Below are positions 42,704 through 52,176 of a DNA stretch of 64,000 bases, one piece after another; positions within the stretch are counted from its first letter, which is position 1; the number at the start of each line of letters is the position of its first letter. The stretch is from Parietichytrium sp. I65-24A (lineage: Eukaryota > Sar > Bigyra > Thraustochytrida > Thraustochytriidae). The stretch spans positions 806,001 to 870,000 of the forward strand of contig BLSF01000003.1 of assembly GCA_012862575.1 (NCBI GenBank), in the 5' to 3' direction. The notes under the pieces were generated by a model, which was not told the origin of the DNA, did not search any database, and saw only the letters and a program-made list of their open reading frames with translations. Made by a program: the position numbers and the translations under genes.

Positions 42704-44308
42704 TCAAGCTCGCGAGTAATCCCTCAAGAGTGGATGCTGCGCAGTTGGCAAGAGATTCACGAAGAGGCCCGACGAAAGTGTCTGCAAGGTTGTTTCAGCA
42801 AGCTGGGAAATTTCCAGACGCTCTTCGAATGTCAGTGCCAAGTCCTCGGAGAGCATCTTGTCTATATCAGCAGTGTACTCGATCCGCTTCAAGTTAGCCT
42901 TGAGCAACTTGACACGCGTGCGCATGGACGCGTCAATGGATCTCTCGTCTGGTGGAGTGTAAGGGAAGCCACTCTCTTCGGTGGCATTCTTATGCGTGAG
43001 CAGGAGGGCGAGGATGTCCTGGGCAAAAATGCTGAGGTGGCTGATCTGCGAGTATGAGAGTATGAATTCGTGAACGTTGTCGGAGGACATGACGTCCGGG
43101 TCGGGCGTAAAGCTGAAAAAGGCGCGCACGGCGGAGTTCTCGAAGACCTGGGAGCGCTCACTGTTCTGCACGAGCTCTTTCAGCCAAGCCGAGACGAGGT
43201 CGAGGCGCAGTTCCGCGAGCTGGCGCTTGTTTTTCCATTCCCCTCGAGGGACATCAGGAGGAAATTCGGGAACGAATGCCCGCTGTTTCTCCGTGAGGTG
43301 AAGGCTGGGGGTGTGCAATTGCTTGGCCATGTGGGCGAGTTCAGAGTACCCGACACTGGCCGTCCAAGCAAACCTTGACGCGAAGTTGACGAAGACACTC
43401 ATATTAATGTCGTACTTGTAGGCAACGGTGAAAGTGATCGGGTCCTTGAATTGGCTGACGGTGGGTGGATACACGGCCAAATGTTTGTTGGCGCCGAGTC
43501 TGGTGGTGTGCAGCGGGACCGTGTACCAGTCCATGTTGTCATCGCTGTCTGCGATGGCGCTGATCGGTGTTGAGCATTTGGGACAGTCTCTCTCAGTGCC
43601 GACGGTGATACGCGTGATGGTGAGGCACTCCGCGCATTGTACGGAGATCTTCTTAACCTGCGAGTTGCCATGCCTGGAGGATTTCTCTAGTGAGCGCTTC
43701 ATGTTGTGGAAGGTGATCTTGTCCACATACCCGTCGGCGTAGTGTTTGGTGAGCTCCTTGATGATTTTCGGCATGTTGGTGGCCTTGAGTGCGTTCTGGT
43801 TGGCCAGATATGCGTCCGCTGCGTTCTTGAAGGCGTCCACTAGGCGCTCGTGGTCTTCGGGGTCTGCGAGCTTGAACTGCAGCTTGCATTTCTGCTTGCG
43901 CGAGTACACCTCCACAATCTCGTCGCCGGTTTCGTCATTGATCATGGCTTCCGCGTCCGCTGGGTCGGGCACCACGTTGCCGAGCTCGGGGCCCATTTCC
44001 CCGGTTTCGGGGTCGCGTCCGTAGTACTTGAAGTGCATGCCGTACACCCTGATGACGCAGAGTCGTTTATTGCTCAACCTCTTGCTGTTTCCGCCGCCGA
44101 GGAGGCTCGCAAAGCGCGCGAAGGGGTTGGCACCGGCTTTCCTACTGCGCGAGATCGGAACCGAGTCAAAGAAAGCGTCGTCAAACTCGATAACCATGGG
44201 TTCCTTGGGCTTGGCGAAGGCCTTGGACACCGTGGGCTCATACGCCCGGCGTCCCGCGTCCCACTCGTCCCTCTCGTCGCCGTCCTCGTCATCCGCGCGG
44301 CGCCGCAT
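42704..44308 (-). CDS. PH-like / zinc-ribbon / PX domain protein
   Basis: A single exon; the first in-frame ATG (MRRRADDEDGDERDEW) gives 534 residues. Upstream the frame stays open to 44422 but only with non-ATG starts, so the N-terminus is uncertain. A PH-like domain (LCVIRVYGMHFKYYGRD..EDHERLVDAFKNAAD, ~75-190) is followed by a helical segment (HYADGYVDKITFHNMKRSL). Then come a CAEC..CPKC zinc ribbon (~230-250) and a PX-like domain with AWTASVGYSELAHMAKQL, VPEFPPDVPRG and a closing LRLDLVSAWLKELVQ helix (~290-420). The C-terminal helices are unassigned. The architecture repeats that of the partial gene at the left end of the window. Phosphoinositide binding at endosomal membranes is inferred from PX and PH. 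Confidence 0.78.
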   Translation of the reverse strand: MRRRADDEDGDERDEWDAGRRAYEPTVSKAFAKPKEPMVIEFDDAFFDSVPISRSRKAGANPFARFASLLGGGNSKRLSNKRLCVIRVYGMHFKYYGRDPETGEMGPELGNVVPDPADAEAMINDETGDEIVEVYSRKQKCKLQFKLADPEDHERLVDAFKNAADAYLANQNALKATNMPKIIKELTKHYADGYVDKITFHNMKRSLEKSSRHGNSQVKKISVQCAECLTITRITVGTERDCPKCSTPISAIADSDDNMDWYTVPLHTTRLGANKHLAVYPPTVSQFKDPITFTVAYKYDINMSVFVNFASRFAWTASVGYSELAHMAKQLHTPSLHLTEKQRAFVPEFPPDVPRGEWKNKRQLAELRLDLVSAWLKELVQNSERSQVFENSAVRAFFSFTPDPDVMSSDNVHEFILSYSQISHLSIFAQDILALLLTHKNATEESGFPYTPPDERSIDASMRTRVKLLKANLKRIEYTADIDKMLSEDLALTFEERLEISQLAETTLQTLSSGLFVNLLPTAQHPLLRDYSRA

Positions 44309-44486
44309 CTCGACGTGCTGCTGATCCTCCTTCTCGGCTTTCTCCTCCGAAAACGTTTTGCCACGTGGTGACTGGGCTGCATGTGTCTCTGCAATCTGTG
44401 TTCTCCTTTCCACCTTTTCCACCCCACCTTCCCATAACTAAGGGCTTGTTCAAGTACGGTACTCGTTTCTGCAGAAACACCTCATT

Positions 44487-44560
44487 GCAAAGTCTACGCT
44501 ACAAGTTAAGAATGGTAAAATTGCGAAGATTTGTGTATGCCACCCCACTACGATATTCTT
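44487..44560 (+). pseudogene. Trace of the sulfotransferase 3' end beside the left transcription-factor copy
   Basis: GCAAAGTCTACGCT and, further on, GCGAAGATTTGTGTA match the end of the intact sulfotransferase and its 3' flank (GCAAAGTCCACGCT at 41980 and GCGAACATTTGTGTG at 41999). Order and orientation relative to the transcription-factor copy are the same as at 41-42 kb. Short, so only suggestive. Confidence 0.4.
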
Positions 44561-44797
44561 CATTGGCGTCACAGCCGCTCACCTCTGCTAGTCCTAGCGT
44601 AGTCGGAGCTGAGAGTGAGAAATAGATCGTTCAAGGGCAACAGGTCACGTTAAATTTTTTAGTTTTACAACATTGGTTATCAGTGGATAAAATCGAGAAT
44701 GTTAGTTTTCAAGCGCAATTGGCGTGCAAACACATTGCTTTAGGCAAACTCTCAGCAAGTCAATGTTCGCTCAAGTGCACATTTTGGGTTGACTAGT

Positions 44798-46036
44798 CTA
44801 GTTAGACTGGAGGTTGTCAAGCGGACTTTGGTCCAAGACCAACGGTTGATCAAGTAATAAATCCACTTGGTCATCAGAAAAGTCCAATCCAAGAGAATCT
44901 TCCCAATCGTCGACGCCAGGTAACGGGTTCACCATCAGATCATCAAGTTCGTATGCATCGAGGGACTCGTTCAGTTGCTTTGTAAGCAGAATCGGCTCAA
45001 CGATGATTTCTGAGATGCAAGATATTGAGTCCACGGAGTCGTTCGTTCTCTGCCGTTTCAAAGTCACGGGCTCGGGATCTTCTTTCTTGCTAATGCAAGA
45101 ATTAGACTCCTCGAACAAACTCCGCTTGTTCAACTGAACGTAGGAGTCGGGAGGAGACGAGTAGACCATTTGAGCTGGATTCGACTCAGTCATACAAGGA
45201 GAACTCGTCAAAGAAGCCTCAGGTTCAACGTTTGGGCGTTTCTCAGAACCGTTCACCGCTGATTTCACTGGGCTGCTTAAAATCTCTTTCGATTTCGACA
45301 AAAAGGAGGAGCTTGTTGAAGAAGCCCCAGTTTTCGCGTTTGGAGGACAATCGGAGACGACGACCGAACCGCCAACTGGCGATGGTTTGAGTTGGCTGGC
45401 CTTCTTTTCATAAACGATAGGGAGCTCCGGGTACTTGTGGTGAAACTCCTCCGTTCCAAAAATGTCCTTAAAGGACTTTTCGAAATTCTCAGGAGTGGCA
45501 ATGTCCGCGTCGAAAAGGCGCTGTCCGTGTTTGTCTAAAGCGGCCTTGACTAGGTCTCTGACTCTCGTTCGAGCAGATATTTCTGGCTGACGGTCCTTCT
45601 TCTTAACGTTTTTGCGTTTTGTGAGTAATTCAAAAGGCCTGGTGCGATTGCTCAGACGGATGCCAGGCGCGCTCGCATCAACGCGAATGCAAAATTGGCG
45701 CCGGAGATGTTTCGAAATGAGGTTATCAACCCTGAAACTGACCATCACTGAGTGTGACGACGTTTTGAAGCTCCCTGCCTCTCTCTCATTCAGCACTGTC
45801 AACTTGGCAATCTTCTTTCCATCTCGTTCCGCATCGGCCTCTTGCCTCACCGGGAGCACCTGGTTGCCGGAGATCGCATCGCAGAGCACGTAGCTGAGCG
45901 TCCACGGCCCCGCCTCTTGCGCCGTCTCCCAATTCGCGCACCTCAGCACCAGCCCCGCCATCAACCCCGCCGACATGCCATTCTCATCATTAAAGAACTT
46001 GGTCTCCGGCTCCGCCACCACTTCCAGGCGAAACAT
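44798..46036 (-). CDS. Putative transcription factor, left copy of inverted pair
   Basis: A single exon of 412 residues from MFRLEVVAEPETKFF. The N-terminal ~145 residues look like a beta-sandwich (SHSVMVSFRVDNLIS..QFCIRVDASAPGIRLSNRTRPFELLTKRK). The pattern 'VxF..N..S..F.IRVDA..P....RTRPFELLTKRK' recalls Rel/velvet-type DNA-binding or IPT folds, but I cannot name a family. A conserved helical block (ARTRVRDLVKAALDKHG..ENFEKSFKDIF) follows. The rest is Ser/Pro-rich with a KLKRQR-like basic patch and a strongly acidic, leucine-rich C-terminus (DDWEDSLGLDFSDDQVDLLLDQ) of the activation-domain kind. A transcriptional role is inference. It is almost identical to 47244-48488 in inverted orientation, including the leader and 3' flank. 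Confidence 0.72.
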   Translation of the reverse strand: MFRLEVVAEPETKFFNDENGMSAGLMAGLVLRCANWETAQEAGPWTLSYVLCDAISGNQVLPVRQEADAERDGKKIAKLTVLNEREAGSFKTSSHSVMVSFRVDNLISKHLRRQFCIRVDASAPGIRLSNRTRPFELLTKRKNVKKKDRQPEISARTRVRDLVKAALDKHGQRLFDADIATPENFEKSFKDIFGTEEFHHKYPELPIVYEKKASQLKPSPVGGSVVVSDCPPNAKTGASSTSSSFLSKSKEILSSPVKSAVNGSEKRPNVEPEASLTSSPCMTESNPAQMVYSSPPDSYVQLNKRSLFEESNSCISKKEDPEPVTLKRQRTNDSVDSISCISEIIVEPILLTKQLNESLDAYELDDLMVNPLPGVDDWEDSLGLDFSDDQVDLLLDQPLVLDQSPLDNLQSN

Positions 46037-47243
46037 TTCTCCGCTTCCTTTTTTCTCACGTCCCACTCGCTTCGCCTCTTCCCTTGCACTGCTCTGTCTT
46101 GCGGCGCGGGTGAACGGAACAAGAGTCCGCGGAATGGGCAGCTGCGTGTACGTCCAGTGTTTCCGAGAACGTTTGTGGGGACTGGGCGCCCAGTCTCCAA
46201 ACTCATTCCAGGTTCAAAAGGCTTTCAATGTTCATGCATCGATTGATCAAGATTGATTGAGAATGATTAGTGTCAGACTAAAGAAAGAGCGGTCCGCTAG
46301 GCTGACCTGTGGTGAAGAGTGTGAAGAGTAAAAATTTGACCCTTCACATGACTTCGCTCTCGATTGAAAGACTTTTCATTTCGTCAAGCCGGCTCGAGTC
46401 GATTCATTATGTCCTTGTCCAATGCCCCAATGCAACAGCGCTTGCGGCTTCTCCAGGACGAACGTGCATGTAATGACTCTGAGCAAATGTTTGGAGAGCC
46501 GTGTTACTGGCACTGCCAGGATCTCTTCCCACCATATTGCAAAGTCGGAAGTGCCTCAAATGACTGTGAATTGCAACTTTACGCAAAGTAATGGACCATG
46601 CGTCGCGTTAGACCTATTTTGATGAGCTTTCATCAAAAAATGATGAGCCTCACTATCTTGGGAAACTGAAGCTCGAAGGTGAAAATCGCCTCGCTTGACA
46701 TCGCTTGACCTACTTGACCTGATCCTGCATTCCCATCTGTCTGTCAGAGCACTTTCCTACTTTCCTCATACATTTCAATGGACTCATCATGACCCACTCT
46801 AACATCAATCAATCAAGCTCTTCTCCTGAGGCGGTTTCTCGAACCGGACTCGACCTCCTATCCCAAAGTCTCATCTGCTTACTCTTTACCATAGGCTAGT
46901 TATCGGTAGTGGACCGCTCCTGCTCCTACGCACATGCTCCCTCTCATTCCCTCTCTTCTGTGTCTTGCCTAGAAGTAATAAGGAATCCTCTAGTCAAAAT
47001 AATAATACATTTGAACCTCATTGTTGACCGAGAAAGCCCCTTTGAAAGCTGGAGAAGAGTGTGGAGAGTGTGGAAGACTCAGTCTGTGCAGTCCCCAAAC
47101 GTCCTCGGAGACACTTGACGTACGCGCAGCTGCCCATTGCGCGGACTCTTGTTCGGTTCACCCGCACCACAAGACAGAGCAGCGCGGGAGTCTGCGGGCG
47201 TGCAAGGGAAGAGGCGAGGAAAAAGGAAAAAGGAATCGGAGCA
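46037..47243. other. Spacer between the inverted duplicate genes
   Basis: Both ends (about 46037-46200 and 47075-47243) are matching leader/promoter sequence of the two copies; the right one carries an extra ~18 bp (around GGGAGTCTGCGGGCG). The unique centre (46200-47075) has one small Cys-rich frame, 46409-46591 (+, MSLSNAPMQQRLRLLQDE.., 60 codons), with no recognisable family. Confidence 0.6.
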
Positions 47244-48488
47244 ATGTTTCGCCTGGAAGTGGTGGCGGAGCCGGAGACCAAATTCTTTAATGATGAGAAT
47301 GGCAAGTCGGCGGGGTTGATGGCAGGACTGGTGCTGAGGTGCGCGAATTGGGAGACGGCGCAAGAGGCGGGGCCGTGGACGCTCAGCTACGTGCTCTGCG
47401 ATGCGATCTCCGGCAACCCGGTGCTTCCGGTGAGGCAAGAGGCAGGTGAGGAACGAGATGGAAAGAAGATTGCCAAGTTGACAGTGCTGAATGAGAGAGA
47501 GGCAGGGAGCTTCAAAAAATCGTCACACTCTGTGATGGTGAGATTTAGGGTTGATAATCTCATCTCGAAGCGTTTCGGGCGCCAATTTTGCCTTCGCGTT
47601 GATGCAAGCGCTCCTGGCATCCGTCTGAGCAATCGCACCAGGCCTTTTGAATTACTCACAAAACGCAAGAACGTTACTGGGTCGGACCGTCAGCCAGAAA
47701 TATCTGCTCGAACGAGAGTCAGAGACCTGGTCAAGGCCGCTTTAGACAAACACGGACAGCGCCTTTTCGACGCGGACATTGCCACCCCTGAGAATTTCGA
47801 AAAGTCCTTCAAGGACCTATTCGAGACGGAGGAGTTTCACCACAAATACCCGGAGCTTCCCATCGCTTATTCAAAAAAGGTCAGGCAACTCAAGCCATCG
47901 CCAGTTGGCGGTCCGGACGTTGTCTCGGATTGTCCGCCAAACGCGAAAACTGGGGCTTCTTCAGCAAGTAGCTCCTCTTTGCCGAAATCGAAAGAGATTT
48001 TAAGCAGCCCAAACAAAGCAGCGGCCAATGCTTCTGAGAAACTTGCAAACACCAAAGCTGGGACTTCTTCAACGAGTTCTCCTTGTTTGACTGAGGCAAA
48101 TCCAGCTCAAATGGTCTACTCGTCTCCTCCCGACTCCTACGTTCAGTTGAACAAGCGGAGTTTGCTCGAGGAGTCTAATTCTTGCATTAGCAAGAAAGAA
48201 GATCCCGAGCCCGTGACTTTGAAACGGCAGAGAACGAACGACTCCGTGGACTCAATATCTTGCATCTCAGAAATCATCGTTGAGCCGATTCTGCTTACAA
48301 AGCAACTGAACGAGTCCCTCGATGCATACGAACTTGATGATCTGATGGTGAACCCGTTACCTGGCGTCGACGATTGGGAAGATTCTCTTGGATTGGACTT
48401 TTCTGATGACCAAGTGGATTTACTACTTGATCAACCGTTGGTCTTTGACCAAAGTCTGCTTGACAACCTCCAGTCTAACTCTAGCTAG
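47244..48488 (+). CDS. Putative transcription factor, right copy of inverted pair
   Basis: A single exon of 414 residues, with the same architecture as the minus-strand copy: beta-rich N-terminal domain, helical block, Ser-rich linker and acidic LxxLL-like end. The N-terminal 220 residues and the last ~110 are nearly identical. The linker (~240-300) has diverged, with several substitutions and small indels (ANASEKLANTKAGTSSTSS versus VNGSEKRPNVEPEASLTSS). Both copies are open over full length, so both are probably functional or only recently duplicated. Its 3' flank runs into a relic of a sulfotransferase (48716-48779), the mirror image of the arrangement at 41-42 kb. Confidence 0.72.
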   Translation: MFRLEVVAEPETKFFNDENGKSAGLMAGLVLRCANWETAQEAGPWTLSYVLCDAISGNPVLPVRQEAGEERDGKKIAKLTVLNEREAGSFKKSSHSVMVRFRVDNLISKRFGRQFCLRVDASAPGIRLSNRTRPFELLTKRKNVTGSDRQPEISARTRVRDLVKAALDKHGQRLFDADIATPENFEKSFKDLFETEEFHHKYPELPIAYSKKVRQLKPSPVGGPDVVSDCPPNAKTGASSASSSSLPKSKEILSSPNKAAANASEKLANTKAGTSSTSSPCLTEANPAQMVYSSPPDSYVQLNKRSLLEESNSCISKKEDPEPVTLKRQRTNDSVDSISCISEIIVEPILLTKQLNESLDAYELDDLMVNPLPGVDDWEDSLGLDFSDDQVDLLLDQPLVFDQSLLDNLQSNSS

Positions 48489-48715
48489 ACTAGTCAACCC
48501 AAAATGTGCACTTGAGCGAACATTGACTTGCTGAGAGTTTGCCTAAAGCAATGTGTATGCACGCCAATTGCGCTTGAAAAACTAACATTCTCAATTTTAT
48601 CCACTGATAACCAATGTTGTAAAACTAAAATTAAAGAATTTCCATCTGCTGCGCTGGAACGATCGATATCTCGCCTTGCTCACTGTCAAATCCAACTACT
48701 AGCTATCACGGAGCA

Positions 48716-48779
48716 CTGACAAATCTTCGCACCCAGTTCTCGTGCCATTCCATGGTGACGTGAAGTCTCTTTTGGATGG
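48716..48779 (-). pseudogene. Relic of the sulfotransferase 3' coding end
   Basis: Read on the minus strand it gives IQKRLHVTMEWHENWVRRF, against IPKRLNHTATMEWLVKFKNWHENRVRQK in the intact gene at 40815-41996 (part shown). DNA identity is exact over CACCATGGAATGG and TGGCACGAGAAC; a 21-bp deletion between two TGG triplets explains the gap. The relic then runs into a stop. It is cut short on its upstream side by the inverted-repeat element. Confidence 0.75.
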
Positions 48780-48786
48780 GCTACAT

Positions 48787-49049
48787 GTGGATAACCACGC
48801 CTAATGCGTGGGTTTCCCTTCCCGTGCTCCACCCAATAGCTCCACCCTACCTTCCAATAGGGTTTGTTTTCGCTACACTTGGTCTAATCGGTCTACAACT
48901 AAGCCTAAACATATCTAAACTCTTAGCTATATTGGGTACCGCAGTTGCATTCCGTTATCTACTAACAACGGATATCTCCTTTTCCTCACAAGAAGTGCCA
49001 ATTGACCAACCGCCGAAGGGAAACCCACGCATTAAGCGTGGTTATCCAC
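48787..49049. mobile_element. Short inverted-repeat element (MITE-like) with hairpin ends
   Basis: 34-bp terminal repeats at 48787-48820 and 49016-49049 are inverted and differ at one base. Each contains its own hairpin, CCACGC-(5 nt)-GCGTGG. Weaker inverted similarity (TTTGGAT) extends ~15 bp outward on both sides. The 195-bp centre has no transposase. Size and structure fit a non-autonomous DNA element; hairpin ends also recall IS200/IS605-like elements. Target-site duplication was not clear. It abuts the sulfotransferase relic. Confidence 0.55.
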
Positions 49050-50638
49050 TTCTCCTAATCCAAACAAAGAGTAAAAATTTCTTCTCTGGCACGGAGTGTA
49101 GCGACAAGTTCGGCACTACTCGAATTCTCTAGCAGGCCTACTGATTGATGATCTAAGCAGACGTTTATCGAAAGCAGTTAGTAAGTTTGTTCAAACGCAT
49201 TGCGTTACGAGACGGGCTGCTACGAGACGTGACAGCAACCGACAGTTCTATACACGCATTAACAACAACTAGTCACTTCTCAAGAACCACGTCACATTGG
49301 ACGTCCTCGTTACTCGCTGATTTGCAATACCGGATACTGGTACCGGTACCGGGTACTAGTACCAAGGCCCAGGCAGCCAGAAAACACCTACTGGGCTTAG
49401 AAGTCCCGGGTATTGATGGAGTTCATTCTTTTATTCTTTTTCTTTCTTGGGGTCACCGAAATTGTGGTGACGTCATTAATGACGTCCTTGTATAACTTAG
49501 AGAGAACCATTAATCATCGTACTATGGCACCGACTAACAGCGTGGTAGGAATCTTTAGAGGACAGCATCTCAAGAGCCACAAGAGCCACAAGTGTACGAA
49601 CATTGGCAAATGCGCAGACGAATACTACAGGAAGAACCGGTCAAACTGGGCATTTCTGCCCGTTTTGAGCATGACTTGGATCAGTTTCCAGCGCAGATTC
49701 TGCACAACTTGGAAGATTGCCTATGAGGACGATCTTGGCTCGAGGATGATGCAAACTGCAAGAAGTTCAAAAAACAAGACAGCAGTTTAAAACATTAATG
49801 AAAAGAAACCGTAAGCGATACGATTGTTTGAAGAGCAACATGGATCCCACGAAGGTTCTGGTGTGTTGTACGGTCTAGAGTACCCGAACTTGAATGGCCA
49901 GGGTACCTCTAACGAAATCCTCGGCGGTCCCGCGCTGCGTCGCGATGGAAACTATTGCTTCAAATTAGGTAATGACTCGCACACCCTACCTGGTACTTGG
50001 CCCGGAAGTCGTGGGTTGTTTTGATTTGTTTGAGTTGCACCGTGACCATTTGGGCCAAAACCCTGGATAGGTGGTGGACTCAATTCTAGATGGGGAACCC
50101 CGCGCCTTCATCATGTGATGCCATTCTAGTTGGGAACTGAAATGGCTCTGAGAAGAGAGCATACATCAACACCGCACCATCCCGGTACGTGAAAGTGCAT
50201 ATCGGTACCACATGAGGATGGATATCCGTTCGCCCAAAATGTTCCGAGTCGTGCCAGGGGATTTACTGCCAGTGACACAACACAGAAAAAACGCAGCCTC
50301 AATATAATTTCACCGTGGTCTAGCAGAATAAAATCACAATCGCCGCTCACGAAAAAGAAAAAGCGATCTCAGTCAGAAGCTTTTAGAGTCGCAAAATGTC
50401 GCAAAGGACAAAATCCCAACAAGAAAATCCAAAATTCACCAAGGCAATCAGTTCCAAATCTCGACTACCAATCATATAGCGCTTCTCCGTAGAAGTGGTG
50501 CTGTTCATAGAGTCGTTTCTTCGGAAGCACACTGGCACTGTTTTAAGTAGCTCGTACGTAAGACACGGAATCTAGCTAGCAGTAAGTTTGTATCTCACTT
50601 TCACATTCACCAATGCTTTGAAATTCTGAAATTCTGAA

Positions 50639-51013
50639 TTAATTATTTCTGACAACGACAGATGGTGCTACCAGAGATTCTCTCATCATTATTCTCTCGA
50701 AGGCGCGGAGAGAGCGGATCCACGGCTGCGATTGCATGGTTTGCGCTCCGACCCCAACCATTGATCCGTCGACTGACAACCGCCCTCCATTCCAGTTCAG
50801 AGAGATGTTCGTCAAAAGTTTGGCGCTAAGGCTGAGATTGGGTTTTGCATACTCAGCGATAGTGCATTCTCCAAAATTGCTAAGGTTCGAGAAACGACTT
50901 TGCTGTGTCCTGAGTGATGATGGCATATGCTTTCTCGTAGTCAACATGGCTGTCGAAGGATTTGTTTTTGATTGTGACACTTTCTTGTTGATTGAAAAAA
51001 AAAAAGTAATCAA
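50639..51013 (-). pseudogene. Possible coding remnant, unidentified
   Basis: The minus strand reads a beta-rich stretch (NLSLSAKLLTNISLNWNGG, LSVDGSMVGVGAQTMQSQPW) up to a TAA. An overlapping second frame reads ESVTIKNKSFDSHVDYEKA then YAIITQDTAKSFLEP before a stop. A protein-like signal that switches frame suggests an old gene end, or chance. No family is recognised. A plus-strand ATG frame (50736-51029) also covers the region. Confidence 0.25.
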
Positions 51014-51770
51014 TCAAAATTCATATTGATAAGTCAAACAATCGACTGAAAGAAGTCAGGATCGCAATGATGATCGACTGCAAATAAAAATTTCCGGCGC
51101 GGCCTACTCACCGTATCTCACAGTCCGCACCCTTGGCAATCTCAAAGCATTAAAAGTATTCCGTTCTGCTGGTGCACGTCATGATTCGCTCTGCTGTCCA
51201 CCACGCACTCCAAGTCGACCGAAAGAACAAATATTTTTAAAAAATATTTTGTTTCATTTCCATTTCCATCTTCCCTTTCATCACACAACGGAGCCTGAAC
51301 ACCACCACCCCTACTCGACCTAACTCAATACCCTAAGCCAAACGAAGCACCTCGTCCCACCTCTTACCATCAACTACCGTACCTCAGTAGGACCGGCGCG
51401 GGGAGGAAGGAAGGTGCGAGTGCTGGTGTTTTTCCTAGCTGATTGCGGCGGGAGAGAAACGCAGAGAAACCGAAAAGGAGAAAAGAAAAGAAGAAAGAAA
51501 AAGAGGCACAAGAGACACACTGCGACAGAGAGAGAGAGAGACAAAGAGAGAGAGAGAAAGACAGAGAGAGCCGCTCAGTGTGAGGCTTGCCAAGTGCCAA
51601 GTGCAAGTGTGAGTGAGTGAGTGAGTTAGTGATGCAAAGTGAAGCAATTACTTCAACTTGAGAAGATAGGAGAAGAGAGAGAGAACAGAGCAGCAGCGCG
51701 ACGCAACGCAGGCGTTCTCACAGTCAGAGTACTGCTCGCTGCAGACTTGCTACGAGAGGAAGGGGCTTAT

Positions 51771-51795
51771 CTGAATTCTGAATTCTGAATTCTGC
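51771..51795. repeat. GAATTCTGAA-type short repeat
   Basis: Three tandem TGAATTC units just before the TATA-like motif of the PP2C gene. The same motif recurs in other spacers (about 10225, 36510, 50620, 57345). Confidence 0.8.
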
Positions 51796-51796
51796 T

Positions 51797-51803
51797 TATA
51801 TAT
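51797..51803 (+). promoter_or_regulatory. TATA-like element upstream of the PP2C/CNB/kinase gene
   Basis: TATATAT 380 bp before the ATG, preceded by a GAATTC repeat and followed by a long G-rich leader with GTCA repeats (about 51975-52000). Confidence 0.3.
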
Positions 51804-52176
51804 CCCCTCACGCAAAGGTAGTGTGTTTGTGAGTCTTTGAGCCTGTGAGTCTGGGCAAGCAGCAGCAGTCCGCGCCAGGGTCTAGGAGGTTGTTGTTGCC
51901 ACAACCAACCCCGCGCCAGGCAGCGAGGGAAGAGAGGAAAGGTTCCTGTTGGGTTTGCAACTCAGTGAGTCGTTCAGTCAGTCAGTCAGTCAGTCGGTCA
52001 GAGGCGAGGCGAGGCGAGCGTGGCGGGAGCTCACATGAGCAGGCGAGCGGTTGGTGTCATCGCGAGTGCTTAGTGCTTGAGCGAGTGGGCTTGCGGATTG
52101 GAGTTTGGTGCGTCCAGTGCTGTATCCGTGCCGGCTTCAGTGTGGGGCTCAGTGGATTGGGAGTGTGCCAGGCGAG

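Larger units (their letters stand above)
48489..52176. other. 3.7 kb spacer with relics, an inverted-repeat element and repeats
   Basis: 48489-48715 is 3' flank shared with the other copies. A sulfotransferase relic and the inverted-repeat element follow. GGTACC palindromes sit at about 49338-49365. A possible coding remnant lies at 50639-51013 (-). A GA-rich tract (about 51470-51570), GAATTCTGAA repeats (51771-51795) and a TATA-like motif precede the PP2C gene. Other frames (49413-49790, 49824-50024, 50126-50350) are not supported. Confidence 0.55.

Noticed and set aside
48776-49132. 118-codon hydrophobic frame across the inverted-repeat element
   Set aside because: It spans both terminal repeats and the flanking relic; the ATG lies in the sulfotransferase relic. 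It is likely chance.
52105-52176. N-terminal extension of the PP2C protein from a TTG codon
   Set aside because: Requires a non-ATG start; the first ATG at 52177 gives a complete protein. The same reasoning moved the starts of the lectin, CENP-O, PX, transcription-factor, sulfotransferase, methyltransferase and aminotransferase genes.
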